From ZC4RG17 sp035304485 (lineage in GTDB: Bacteria; Actinomycetota; Acidimicrobiia; Spongiisociales; ZC4RG35), in assembly GCA_035304485.1 (NCBI GenBank), contig DATGPZ010000043.1:1-6091 (forward strand): DNA of 6,091 nucleotides, read 5' to 3'. Positions 1-5,870 of the stretch are shown piece after piece; the first letter of the stretch is position 1, and every line of letters begins with the position of its first letter. Made by a program: the position numbers and the translations under genes. The notes under the pieces were generated by a model. That model made no database searches and had not been told where the DNA came from. It saw only the letters and a list, made by a program, of their open reading frames with translations.

Positions 1-1419
1 CATGCGCTCGGTGGCAGCTGCACCCACTACGGCGGACCTCTCGCCGACGGTCTGTGCGCTGACGGTCAGATCCGTTGCCCGTGGCACCACGCGGCCTTCG
101 ACCTGGAAACGGGAGAGGCCGTCGGTGCGCCGGCCCTGAACCCGGTGCCGGTTTATCAGGTGAACGAGCGCGACGGCCGCGTGTACGCCACCGAACCGAC
201 CCGACCGAGTATCCGGCGGACTCCTCCCTCGCCGCCGGACTCGGTCGTCGTCGTCGGCTCCGGGGCTGCCGGTGCGGCCGCCGCCGAGGAGCTGCGGCGA
301 GGGGGGTACGGAGGGCCGATCCGGTTGATCGGAAAGGAGCCCCCGGTCGACCGGCCCAACCTGTCGAAGGACTACCTGGCGGGCACCGCACCGGAGGAGT
401 GGCTGCCGTTGCGGTCTCCGGAGTTCTACGCAGATGCGGGCATCGAACTCATCGCCGGCGCCGAAGTCACCGCCATCGACCGGGCTTCCCGAACCGTCGT
501 CACCCGGGACGGAGCGGAGTATGTCTACGGGGCCCTCCTCTACGCTCCCGGAGCCGAGCCTCGGCGAATTCCGGTGCCGGGCGCCGAATCGGACCATGTC
601 AGGTATCTGCGGACGCTGGAGGACTGCCGGGAGATCATCGCCCGTCTGGAGCCGGGTACCCGAACTGCCGTGATCGGGGCGGGGTTCATCGGCCTGGAAG
701 TGGCGGCTTCTCTTCGCCACCGAGATGTGCCGGTGACGGTCATAGCCCCCGAGGAGACTCCGCTGGCCACGATCGTGGGGCCGACACTGGGCCGTTTCGT
801 CGAGGACTTGCACCGCTCGAACGGCGTCGAGTTCCGGCTCGGTCGTGGCGTCGAGTCGATCGGCCGCGATCGCGTCTTTCTCGACGACGGCTCCGAAGTC
901 CCCGCGGATCTGGTCGTGGTGGGTATCGGAGTGGTCCCGGTCACGAGGGTGGCTGAGGACGCGGGGCTGGAAGTCGATCGGGGGGTCGTCGTCGACGACC
1001 GCCTGCGGACGTCAGACCCGCGCATCTGGGCGGCGGGCGACGTCGCCTCCTATCCGGCCCCCGACGGGTCGCGGGTTCGAGTAGAGCACTGGGTAGCGGC
1101 CGAACGTCAGGGGCAGGCGGCGGCCCGCAATATGCTCGGTCATGACGAGCCGTTCACCGATCCGCCCTTCTTCTGGAGCCAGCACTACGACGTCACGATC
1201 AACGTCACCGGGTATCTCGGAGGATGGGACGATGAAGTCGTGGTGGGTGATCCCGCCGACGGCCCCGTTCTGGTGGGGTTCCGCCGCGACGGCCGCTTCC
1301 GGGCGGTTGCTTCGATCCACCGCGATCTGGAGAACCTGAAGGCTGAGCACGCCCTCGCCAGGGGAGACGATGCCACCCTGGCGGCCCTGTTCCAGCCCGT
1401 CGAGCGGGTGGGCCGATGA
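1..1419 (+). CDS. Rieske [2Fe-2S]/FAD-dependent pyridine nucleotide oxidoreductase (5'-truncated)
   Basis: The reading frame is open from base 1, so the start codon lies off the left edge; 472 codons are visible. Residue numbers count from base 1. The Rieske domain comes first: C7-T-H9 and C26-P-W-H29 are the two Cys-His pairs that hold the [2Fe-2S] cluster. A linker follows, then an FAD Rossmann motif GSGAAG (about 86-91), an NAD(P) Rossmann motif GAGFIG (226-231), and the second FAD-contacting motif AAGDVA (344-349). This order matches the AIFM3-like family of Rieske-fused reductases, which move electrons from NAD(P)H through FAD to an iron-sulfur centre; no signal peptide can be judged. 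The electron acceptor is unknown. About 40 residues are probably missing, judging from the usual family size. The TGA stop overlaps the folE ATG. Family assignment is firm; partner and substrate are not known. Confidence 0.93.
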   Translation, partial: HALGGSCTHYGGPLADGLCADGQIRCPWHHAAFDLETGEAVGAPALNPVPVYQVNERDGRVYATEPTRPSIRRTPPSPPDSVVVVGSGAAGAAAAEELRRGGYGGPIRLIGKEPPVDRPNLSKDYLAGTAPEEWLPLRSPEFYADAGIELIAGAEVTAIDRASRTVVTRDGAEYVYGALLYAPGAEPRRIPVPGAESDHVRYLRTLEDCREIIARLEPGTRTAVIGAGFIGLEVAASLRHRDVPVTVIAPEETPLATIVGPTLGRFVEDLHRSNGVEFRLGRGVESIGRDRVFLDDGSEVPADLVVVGIGVVPVTRVAEDAGLEVDRGVVVDDRLRTSDPRIWAAGDVASYPAPDGSRVRVEHWVAAERQGQAAARNMLGHDEPFTDPPFFWSQHYDVTINVTGYLGGWDDEVVVGDPADGPVLVGFRRDGRFRAVASIHRDLENLKAEHALARGDDATLAALFQPVERVGR

Positions 1420-2048
1420 CAGTCCAAGAAACGACAACGGCCGCTCCTTCGGCCTCCGCCCGCCCGTTCCATCTGGTCGAGCCGGTGGCGGCGGCCGTGG
1501 ACCTGCCGTCGGCGGAGGAGGCGATCCGGGACCTGTTGGTGGCGCTGGGGGAGGACCCCGACAGCGATCGTCTCCAGGACACGCCTCGCCGAGTCGCCGC
1601 CGCCCTCTCAGAGCTGCTGACGGCCCGCCCTTTCGAGCTGACGACCTTTCCGAACGAGGAGGGCTACGACGAGTTGGTCGTCGCCCGCGACATCCCGTTC
1701 CATTCGCTGTGTGAGCATCATCTCCTGCCGTTCCGGGGCAGGGCTCACGTCGCCTACCTGCCGGGGGAGCGGATCCTCGGCCTGTCGAAGCTGGCACGGG
1801 TGGTGGAGCTGTTCAGCCGTCGGCTCCAGGTCCAGGAGCGCCTGACCCAACAGATCGCCGGCTGGCTACAGGACCACCTGCAACCCAAGGGCGTGGGTGT
1901 GGTGCTCGACGCCGAGCACTCGTGCATGTCCCTGCGTGGTGTGGCGGCAACCGGTTCGTCGACCGTCACCTCGGCTCTGGTGGGAAAGCTGCGTGACGAT
2001 CCGCGGACCCGGACCGAGTTCTTCGCCCTGACCGGCTTCCATTTCTAG
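1416..2048 (+). CDS. folE: GTP cyclohydrolase I (type IA)
   Basis: This 210-residue cytosolic enzyme converts GTP to 7,8-dihydroneopterin triphosphate, the first step to folate, tetrahydrobiopterin and related pterins. The zinc ligands are visible as C99, H102 (in SLCEHHLLPF) and C170 (in HSCMSLRGV). Their spacing equals that of C110, H113 and C181 in the E. coli enzyme. H101 and H168 match the E. coli catalytic residues H112 and H179. The family core LQDTPRRVA (53-61) and the C-terminal RTEFFALTGF are present, and the length is normal. The first ~25 residues are Ala/Thr/Ser-rich and probably disordered. The ATG overlaps the upstream TGA as ATGA, and only a weak GGGTGGG precedes it, which fits translational coupling to the Rieske reductase. 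Coupling to an oxidoreductase rather than to other folate genes suggests supply of a pterin cofactor, but this is inference. Confidence 0.97.
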   Translation: MTVQETTTAAPSASARPFHLVEPVAAAVDLPSAEEAIRDLLVALGEDPDSDRLQDTPRRVAAALSELLTARPFELTTFPNEEGYDELVVARDIPFHSLCEHHLLPFRGRAHVAYLPGERILGLSKLARVVELFSRRLQVQERLTQQIAGWLQDHLQPKGVGVVLDAEHSCMSLRGVAATGSSTVTSALVGKLRDDPRTRTEFFALTGFHF

Positions 2049-2061
2049 GCCCGTTTGGGCC
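2048..2061 (+). terminator. Weak hairpin at the folE stop codon
   Basis: GGCCC and GGGCC form a 5-bp stem around a GTTT loop, starting on the last base of the folE stop codon. No T-run follows (the next bases are CGATCGACG). It may end the oxidoreductase-folE transcript weakly or only protect the 3' end. Called on structure and position alone. Confidence 0.3.
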
Positions 2062-2093
2062 CGATCGACGTTCATTTCCGTGCCGCCCCTTAC

Positions 2094-2108
2094 TTCGTGT
2101 CACACAAA
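2094..2108. promoter_or_regulatory. Near-perfect palindrome upstream of the exonuclease gene
   Basis: TTCGTGTCACACAAA is an inverted repeat centred on base 2101. GTGT pairs with ACAC around a single C, then comes one mismatch, then TT pairs with AA. It lies about 65 bp before the exonuclease start in an otherwise plain 124-bp gap, where an operator could sit. It does not match the SOS boxes used by LexA in actinobacteria (GAAC-N4-GTTC). No convincing -10/-35 pair was found beside it. Confidence 0.25.
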
Positions 2109-2172
2109 CGAGAGTCGGGCGACCTATGCAGTTGGCCTAAAGATCGGCGGAGAAAACCGACGATAAGCCGAT

Positions 2173-3375
2173 ATGGACATGCTGTACGGCGTTGGCGACC
2201 GCTTCGTTGTCGTAGACGTCGAGACGACAGGCGTTTACAACTCTGACCGCGTCGTAGAGGTGGCTGTGGTCACGGTCTCACCTCGGGGCCGGATCGTCGA
2301 CGAATGGGACACCCTTGTAAACCCGGAACGCGACGTTGGGCCAACCCACCTTCACCGGGTGACAGCCTCGATGGTGTCCGCAGCTCCAACTTTCCGGGAC
2401 ATCGCCGCCGCGCTAGCTGAGCGGCTGAACGGCGCAGTCTTGGTGGCGCACAACCTCTCCTTCGATGCGAGGATGTTGGTCAACGAGTATGGCCGATTGG
2501 GCGGCTCCATGGAGGCGGGATCTGGTGTGTGCACCTTGCGCAGATTCGGACGGAAACTTCAGGATGCATGCAAGCACCAGGGCATCCCATTTGAGTACCC
2601 GCATAGGGCTTTGGCTGACGCTCGGGCGACTGCTCGTCTATTCCGTTGCGAGCCAATTGAGGAATCTCCGGACCTCCGTCCGGCAGCGGTGGTCGTCGGT
2701 GAGGCGACGTTCAACCCCAGAACGCTTCGACGGGAAATGAGCGCCGAACCCACTGATGAAATGCCCTATTTGGCCCGTCTCGCCGATCGGACTCATCACT
2801 ACGGGGTCCATGGCGCGGGCCTTGTCTACCTGGACCTTCTCGACTGGGTCCTGTCTGACTTGGTGATCTCCGATGCCGAGGCAGCCCAGCTGAAGGAGTT
2901 GGCCATCGATGTCGGATTGTCTGAGGCTGAGGTCTCAATGCTCCACGTTCAGTACCTCGACGAGCTGATCGAGGCTGCGATGAGAGACGGCGTCGTCCAG
3001 CAGCATGAGATGGCGATCCTCGAGCGCGTGTCCCGCGCGCTCGCCGTGCCGACTGAACGCGTGGCCGCCCGAGTGGGCGGAATGGTCAGACGAGCTCCTG
3101 TCTCGATCACGCCCGGGATGCGAGTCTGTTTCACCGGTGCTGCGACAGACAGTGACGGTTCGCCCATCGAAAGAGCACGGTTGATACAAGTGGCCGTTGA
3201 GGCAGGGCTGCATCCCGTAGATCACTTGACCAAAAAGGGATGTGATGTGCTCGTTGCAGCGGATCCGGCTTCACAGTCTGGCAAGGCCCGTAAGGCACGG
3301 GAGTACGGAATTCCAATTTGTTCAGTTGAAAGCTTTCTCGAACTCAGTCGCGACGCGCAGTCCATGTCCGTCTAG
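2173..3375 (+). CDS. DEDDh 3'-5' exonuclease with TerB-like middle and C-terminal BRCT domain
   Basis: A 400-residue protein with three parts. Residues ~9-160 form a DnaQ-type DEDDh exonuclease: D15 and E17 in DVETTG, D98 in AHNLSFDAR, and H144/D149 in HRALADA give a complete metal-binding and catalytic set. Residues ~198-300 are mostly helical and contain two related turns, DLVISDAE (229-236) and DGVVQQHE (272-279), which resemble the repeated acidic D-x6-E turns of TerB-like domains. Residues ~311-390 form a BRCT domain (RVCFTGA, then SGKARKAREYGIPI), close in style to that of NAD-dependent DNA ligases. A role in DNA repair or nucleic-acid trimming, with BRCT as the protein or DNA tether, is likely. 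Its G+C is lower (about 60% in sampled lines) than its neighbours, a hint of separate origin. An in-frame TAA at 2164-2166 fixes the start at 2173 or 2179; no Shine-Dalgarno lies at normal distance. Exonuclease and BRCT calls are firm, TerB-like is moderate. Confidence 0.92.
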   Translation: MDMLYGVGDRFVVVDVETTGVYNSDRVVEVAVVTVSPRGRIVDEWDTLVNPERDVGPTHLHRVTASMVSAAPTFRDIAAALAERLNGAVLVAHNLSFDARMLVNEYGRLGGSMEAGSGVCTLRRFGRKLQDACKHQGIPFEYPHRALADARATARLFRCEPIEESPDLRPAAVVVGEATFNPRTLRREMSAEPTDEMPYLARLADRTHHYGVHGAGLVYLDLLDWVLSDLVISDAEAAQLKELAIDVGLSEAEVSMLHVQYLDELIEAAMRDGVVQQHEMAILERVSRALAVPTERVAARVGGMVRRAPVSITPGMRVCFTGAATDSDGSPIERARLIQVAVEAGLHPVDHLTKKGCDVLVAADPASQSGKARKAREYGIPICSVESFLELSRDAQSMSV

Positions 3376-3411
3376 CAATACGCTCGAGATCGCGTTCTTG
3401 CAGTCCGAGTA

Positions 3412-3807
3412 TCAGGCGGGGACCTGACGGATCGGAGTCACGGATGTCGCCATGTCCTGGGCCTCCACCAGTGTGACCGAGGAGCGTTCGCCTGGTTCAG
3501 GCCGCCACTCCTCCCGGACGAAGACGTGGATCGGCTCGTCGATCGAGTCGAGGCTGGTGGTCCCCAGGTAGGAATGGAGCGACCCGTTCACTCTGACTCT
3601 CTGGCCGACGCGGAGCCTGACAGGGGTTCCATCGTTGGACGACGTGGGAATCATGGCCCGGTTCGGCTGGTCCGTGAAGACGTGGTGCCAAAGAGAGGGA
3701 TCCCGGCGAGGTCTGTCTCCGATCTCTCCAAGAAGACGCAGTGGTGAGTCCCGTGAATCTCGGGAGCGGCGGGCGCATGTGTCGGTGACGGGTGTGTCGT
3801 AGAGCAT
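3412..3807 (-). CDS. Hypothetical protein, 131 residues, second gene after the dehydrogenase
   Basis: I do not recognise this protein. The ATG at 3807-3805 has a good Shine-Dalgarno (AAAGGA, 5-nt spacing). G/C at third codon positions is high across residues ~45-131, supporting real coding, but lower in residues ~15-40. The first 40 residues are rich in Arg and Asp (RRSRDSRDS). The segment TPVRLRVGQRVRVNG (61-75) and IHVFVREEW (93-101) looks like beta strands of a small barrel, perhaps OB- or SH3-like; this is only a pattern impression. There is no signal peptide, membrane segment or Cys motif. It lies 63 nt downstream of the dehydrogenase on the same strand, so it may share that transcript and the TetR control, with a strong hairpin in between. 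It converges on the exonuclease gene with a 36-bp gap. An alternative start is the internal ATG at residue 52. Confidence 0.6.
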   Translation of the reverse strand: MLYDTPVTDTCARRSRDSRDSPLRLLGEIGDRPRRDPSLWHHVFTDQPNRAMIPTSSNDGTPVRLRVGQRVRVNGSLHSYLGTTSLDSIDEPIHVFVREEWRPEPGERSSVTLVEAQDMATSVTPIRQVPA

Positions 3808-3812
3808 CTCGG

Positions 3813-3818
3813 TCCTTT
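3813..3818 (-). promoter_or_regulatory. Ribosome binding site of the 131-residue ORF
   Basis: On the minus strand AAAGGA lies 5 nt before the ATG at 3807. It is the main support for this start. Eight bases separate it from the large hairpin, so the hairpin leaves the site free. Confidence 0.6.
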
Positions 3819-3826
3819 CCGGTCCG

Positions 3827-3867
3827 GTGCAATGGGTCTCCCGGAATGGGGGGGAGACTCATTGCAC
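3827..3867. repeat. 16-bp inverted repeat (hairpin) between dehydrogenase and unknown ORF
   Basis: GTGCAATGGGTCTCCC (3827-3842) and GGGAGACTCATTGCAC (3852-3867) are inverted copies around a 9-base loop. Fifteen of 16 positions pair; the odd one is G-U in plus-strand RNA and A-C in minus-strand RNA. It begins 3 bases beyond the dehydrogenase stop codon and ends 8 bases before the next gene's ribosome site. No T-run follows on either strand, so it is not a standard terminator. It could stabilise the upstream mRNA end, attenuate the downstream gene, bind a protein, or be a short dispersed repeat. Confidence 0.85.
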
Positions 3868-3870
3868 GAG

Positions 3871-4644
3871 TCAGGCAGCGTTCCGGCGAGCCCGGATGGC
3901 GTCGTTGTATCGCTTGAAGAACTCGTCGTACTCGTTGCGGGCTTCGGCGAATCGCAACGGCTCGACCCGCTCGACCAACACCTGGGTCACATCCGGGTCG
4001 CTTTCGAGAATGCCCATCGTCTCGGTGACGAAGTCGTCCAGGGGCATGGCGTTGGGATCGGTCGCCTGCCTCGGGCCGGTGAGTTCGGTCTGGACGTAGG
4101 GTGGGACGATCTCGATCACCTGCACGTTGGTGTCCTGGAGCTGATACCGGAGGGCCTCGGTGTAGGAGTGGAGGCCGGCCTTGGTGGCCCCATACGACGG
4201 ATGGTCGGCGTTCGGCATGAACGCGATCCCCGACGTGACGGTCAAGACGGCGGCTCGTGGGCGTGACACGAGGTGGGGCAGCAGAGCCGTGTTGAGGCGG
4301 ATCGGTCCGAGCAGGTTGGTGGTGATGGTCTGCTCGGCGGTCTGGATCGAGGCCGGATCCAACACGTCCTCTGCCGTCATGATGCCGGCGTTGTGGATCA
4401 CGACATCGAGCGACGGGTACTCGGCGACCATCCGAGTGGCGAATTCCCGAATCGCCTCCGGATCGGTCTGGTCGAACTGGGCGAACCTCATTCCCGGGTT
4501 GGCGCTCACGGTCTCTTCGAGGGGCTCCAGTCGGCGGCCCGCGATGATCACTCGGTTGCCCCGACGATGGAACTGCTCCGCCAGCCCCCGACCGATTCCG
4601 GTGCCTCCTCCGGTGATCAGGATCGTGTTGCCAGACATCTGCAT
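3871..4644 (-). CDS. Classical short-chain dehydrogenase/reductase (SDR), NADP(H)-type
   Basis: A 257-residue cytosolic oxidoreductase with the full classical SDR set: cofactor motif TGGGTGIG (11-18), HNAG (84-87), and the catalytic tetrad N110, S138, Y151 and K155 (YGATK). Arginines R37-R38 just after the second beta strand favour NADP(H) over NAD(H). The stretch VPPYVQTELTG-like after the active site (about 180-190) is the usual PG-loop position with Pro-Pro in place of Pro-Gly. Overall it resembles the DltE-like branch (COG3967), but the substrate cannot be told; a carbonyl or hydroxyl compound is likely. The first ATG (4644) is preferred over the ATG two codons later because AAGGGAG lies 6 nt upstream. 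The gene is divergent from a TetR regulator, which probably represses it. A 131-residue unknown ORF follows downstream. Confidence 0.95.
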   Translation of the reverse strand: MQMSGNTILITGGGTGIGRGLAEQFHRRGNRVIIAGRRLEPLEETVSANPGMRFAQFDQTDPEAIREFATRMVAEYPSLDVVIHNAGIMTAEDVLDPASIQTAEQTITTNLLGPIRLNTALLPHLVSRPRAAVLTVTSGIAFMPNADHPSYGATKAGLHSYTEALRYQLQDTNVQVIEIVPPYVQTELTGPRQATDPNAMPLDDFVTETMGILESDPDVTQVLVERVEPLRFAEARNEYDEFFKRYNDAIRARRNAA

Positions 4645-4650
4645 GGTGCT

Positions 4651-4657
4651 CTCCCTT
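4651..4657 (-). promoter_or_regulatory. Ribosome binding site of the dehydrogenase
   Basis: AAGGGAG on the minus strand, 6 nt before the ATG at 4644. It decides between two in-frame ATGs (4644 and 4638) in favour of the first. Confidence 0.75.
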
Positions 4658-4719
4658 CTTCTGTCGACTCGGCCCGACCTTGGATCTTCCGAATCGATGC
4701 TAGCTCTGAGATGTTAGCG

Positions 4720-4748
4720 ACGATATCGGAGTTCAGTACCGCTGTCAA
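4720..4748 (-). promoter_or_regulatory. Sigma-70-type promoter of the dehydrogenase
   Basis: On the minus strand a perfect TTGACA -35 (4748-4743) is followed by a 17-bp spacer and a TATCGT -10 (4725-4720, four of six matches). Transcription should start near 4713, leaving a leader of about 68 nt. Box 2 of the operator array covers the expected start and box 1 lies just downstream, so a bound repressor would block it. Confidence 0.7.
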
Positions 4749-4756
4749 CCCCTGGG

Positions 4757-4765
4757 TGCTAACAT
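4757..4765 (+). promoter_or_regulatory. Extended -10 promoter of the TetR gene
   Basis: TGCTAACAT has the TG-N-TANNAT form of an extended -10; no good -35 is seen at the normal distance, which is common for this class. Transcription would begin near 4772, about 64 nt before the regulator ATG. It overlaps operator box 3, consistent with autorepression. Confidence 0.45.
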
Positions 4766-4835
4766 CGATATCAATGACGGGCAGGGAGCGTGCGGTCGTC
4801 GACGACCTCTCCAGGCCTCGAAGAGAGAGTGAGCA

Positions 4836-5516
4836 ATGGATACGAAGGATCGGATACTCGAAGCGGCCGTAGGGCTCCTGGACGAAGGAGGGCCCGAGGC
4901 GATGTCGACCCGGGCGGTGAGCGCCGCCGCCGACGTTCATGTTCCGGAGATCTATCGCCTTTTCGGAGACAAGCAAGGGCTCTTGGATGCGGCCGCCTGT
5001 CGCAAGCTGGACGAGTATCTGGACTCGAAGCGCAACCAGGTGGTCACCGACGATCCGGTGGAGGATCTGAGGCGTGGCTGGGACCTCCACGTGGAGTTCG
5101 GGCTCAGCAATCCGGCGGTGTATGCGGCCGTCTACGGGGCGCGTCGCCCGGGTCGTCAGCCTCCCGCCGTCGAACAAGCCGAAGAGCATCTACGGCAGAT
5201 GATCCGCCGGGTCGCTCAGGCGGGACGTCTCCGCATCGACGAAGAGCAAGCCGCCAACCTGGTCTCGGCCGCCGGCCGCGGTGTGACGCTCGCACTGATC
5301 AACACGCCCGAGCCGGAGCGGGATCTGAGTTGCGCCCAGATCGCACGCGAGGCAGTGATGCAGGCGATCACCACCGATGCATCCGACGGAGCCGATCCGA
5401 TCCTCGTCGCCGCCCTCACGCTGCGATCTGCGTTGCCTGAGGTCGAACCCTTCACCGACTCGGAGCGGGCTCTGATGATCGAGTGGCTCGACCGATTGAT
5501 CTCCACGCGTGGCTGA
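4836..5516 (+). CDS. TetR/AcrR-family transcriptional repressor
   Basis: A 226-residue regulator. The N-terminal DNA-binding domain is clear: RILEAAVGLLDEGG (6-19) is helix 1, STRAVSAAADVHVPEIYRLF (24-43) is the helix-turn-helix, and the signature Y40-x2-F43-x2-K46-x2-L49 marks the start of helix 4. The remaining helical part (about 55-226) is the ligand-binding and dimerisation domain, with GWDLHVEFGLSNPAVYAAVYG (81-101) matching a stretch often seen in the TetR C-terminal domain. No ligand can be deduced. The gene is divergent from the dehydrogenase with 191 bp between starts, the typical layout of a local repressor and its target. GAGAGAG lies upstream of the ATG as a fair ribosome site. 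It probably binds the GATGYTAGC boxes and controls both promoters. Confidence 0.95.
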   Translation: MDTKDRILEAAVGLLDEGGPEAMSTRAVSAAADVHVPEIYRLFGDKQGLLDAAACRKLDEYLDSKRNQVVTDDPVEDLRRGWDLHVEFGLSNPAVYAAVYGARRPGRQPPAVEQAEEHLRQMIRRVAQAGRLRIDEEQAANLVSAAGRGVTLALINTPEPERDLSCAQIAREAVMQAITTDASDGADPILVAALTLRSALPEVEPFTDSERALMIEWLDRLISTRG

Positions 5517-5835
5517 TGCATCCCGGCCTAGGCGAAGTCATAAACGACAACATCGGCGGCGATGTGGTGTGACGCCAAGCGAGGGTCGTCTGCGATCTCT
5601 GCGTCGTCATGCACCTCGAGCCGAAGTGGTGTGAGATGCGTCCCTCGGATCGATACCTCGGTTTCGAGGCTGGCGCCCGTCCTCGCTACGGGTCTCGCGG
5701 ATGGAGAGAAGTCGTGCAAGGAGAGCCGGCTCGCGGCCGTCGAGCGTCGGAGCCACGTGCCTGGGCTTTGTAGTCGACAACCCGGCAGTCATCGTGCCTG
5801 GAGAACCCCGGACTCGAAACAGGGGCTTTCAAGCA
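5517..5835. other. Intergenic stretch with no convincing gene
   Basis: A 319-base gap between the TetR stop and the rnpB terminator. Short open frames occur on both strands, but none has a ribosome site. The best, on the minus strand (5719 down to 5528), needs a TTG start and encodes 63 residues ending ADVVVYDFA; its last ~35 codons look protein-like and it could be the tail of a decayed gene. A small hairpin, ACATCG-GCGG-CGATGT (5550-5565), lies 34 nt after the TetR stop and may help end that transcript, though it has no T-run. Two more 5-bp hairpins sit at 5656-5669 and 5676-5692. No tRNA or other known RNA was recognised. Confidence 0.5.
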
Positions 5836-5863
5836 GGAGGAGCCCCCTCTCGGGGGCTCCTCC
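5836..5863 (-). terminator. Strong terminator hairpin of rnpB
   Basis: A perfect 12-bp stem, GGAGGAGCCCCC with its complement, closes a 4-base loop that reads GAGA (a stable GNRA loop) on the minus strand. It begins about 8 bases after the RNase P RNA 3' end. Only a weak T content follows (TGCTTG), as is frequent in high-GC bacteria. Confidence 0.85.
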
Positions 5864-5870
5864 ACGTTCG

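Larger units (their letters stand above)
4696..4766. promoter_or_regulatory. Three-copy GATGYTAGC operator array, probable TetR binding sites
   Basis: The nonamer GATGYTAGC occurs three times: GATGCTAGC at 4696-4704 (plus), GATGTTAGC at 4710-4718 (plus), and GATGTTAGC at 4758-4766 (minus, read as GCTAACATC). The first two are direct repeats 14 bp apart; the second and third are inverted with a 39-bp gap. Copies 2 and 3 lie over or beside the dehydrogenase start site and the regulator -10. GATATC also occurs next to copies 2 and 3 (4722-4727 and 4767-4772), and CATCGATATCAATG (4763-4776) is itself nearly palindromic. The neighbouring TetR is the natural ligand, giving repression of both genes. 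Binding itself is inferred. Confidence 0.6.

Noticed and set aside
75..956. Plus-strand 293-codon frame inside the oxidoreductase gene
   Set aside because: Composition is Arg/Gly/Pro-rich low-complexity typical of an out-of-frame shadow in high-GC DNA, while the overlapping frame has clear Rieske and Rossmann motifs.
1012..1797. Minus-strand 261-codon frame across the oxidoreductase-folE junction
   Set aside because: Antisense to two well-supported genes, Pro/Arg/Gly-rich, no motif and no credible ribosome site.
2049..2172. SOS (LexA) box upstream of the exonuclease gene
   Set aside because: Looked for GAAC-N4-GTTC because of the DNA-repair domains; none present.
4273..5189. Long frames opposite the dehydrogenase and TetR genes (4273-4872 plus, 4617-5189 minus)
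   Set aside because: They run across the divergent promoter region and are antisense to genes with full family motifs; no recognisable domains.
5806..5820. tRNA T-arm look-alike (TTCGAGTCC on the minus strand)
   Set aside because: The five bases on each side of the loop do not pair as a T-stem and no anticodon or acceptor arm is found nearby.
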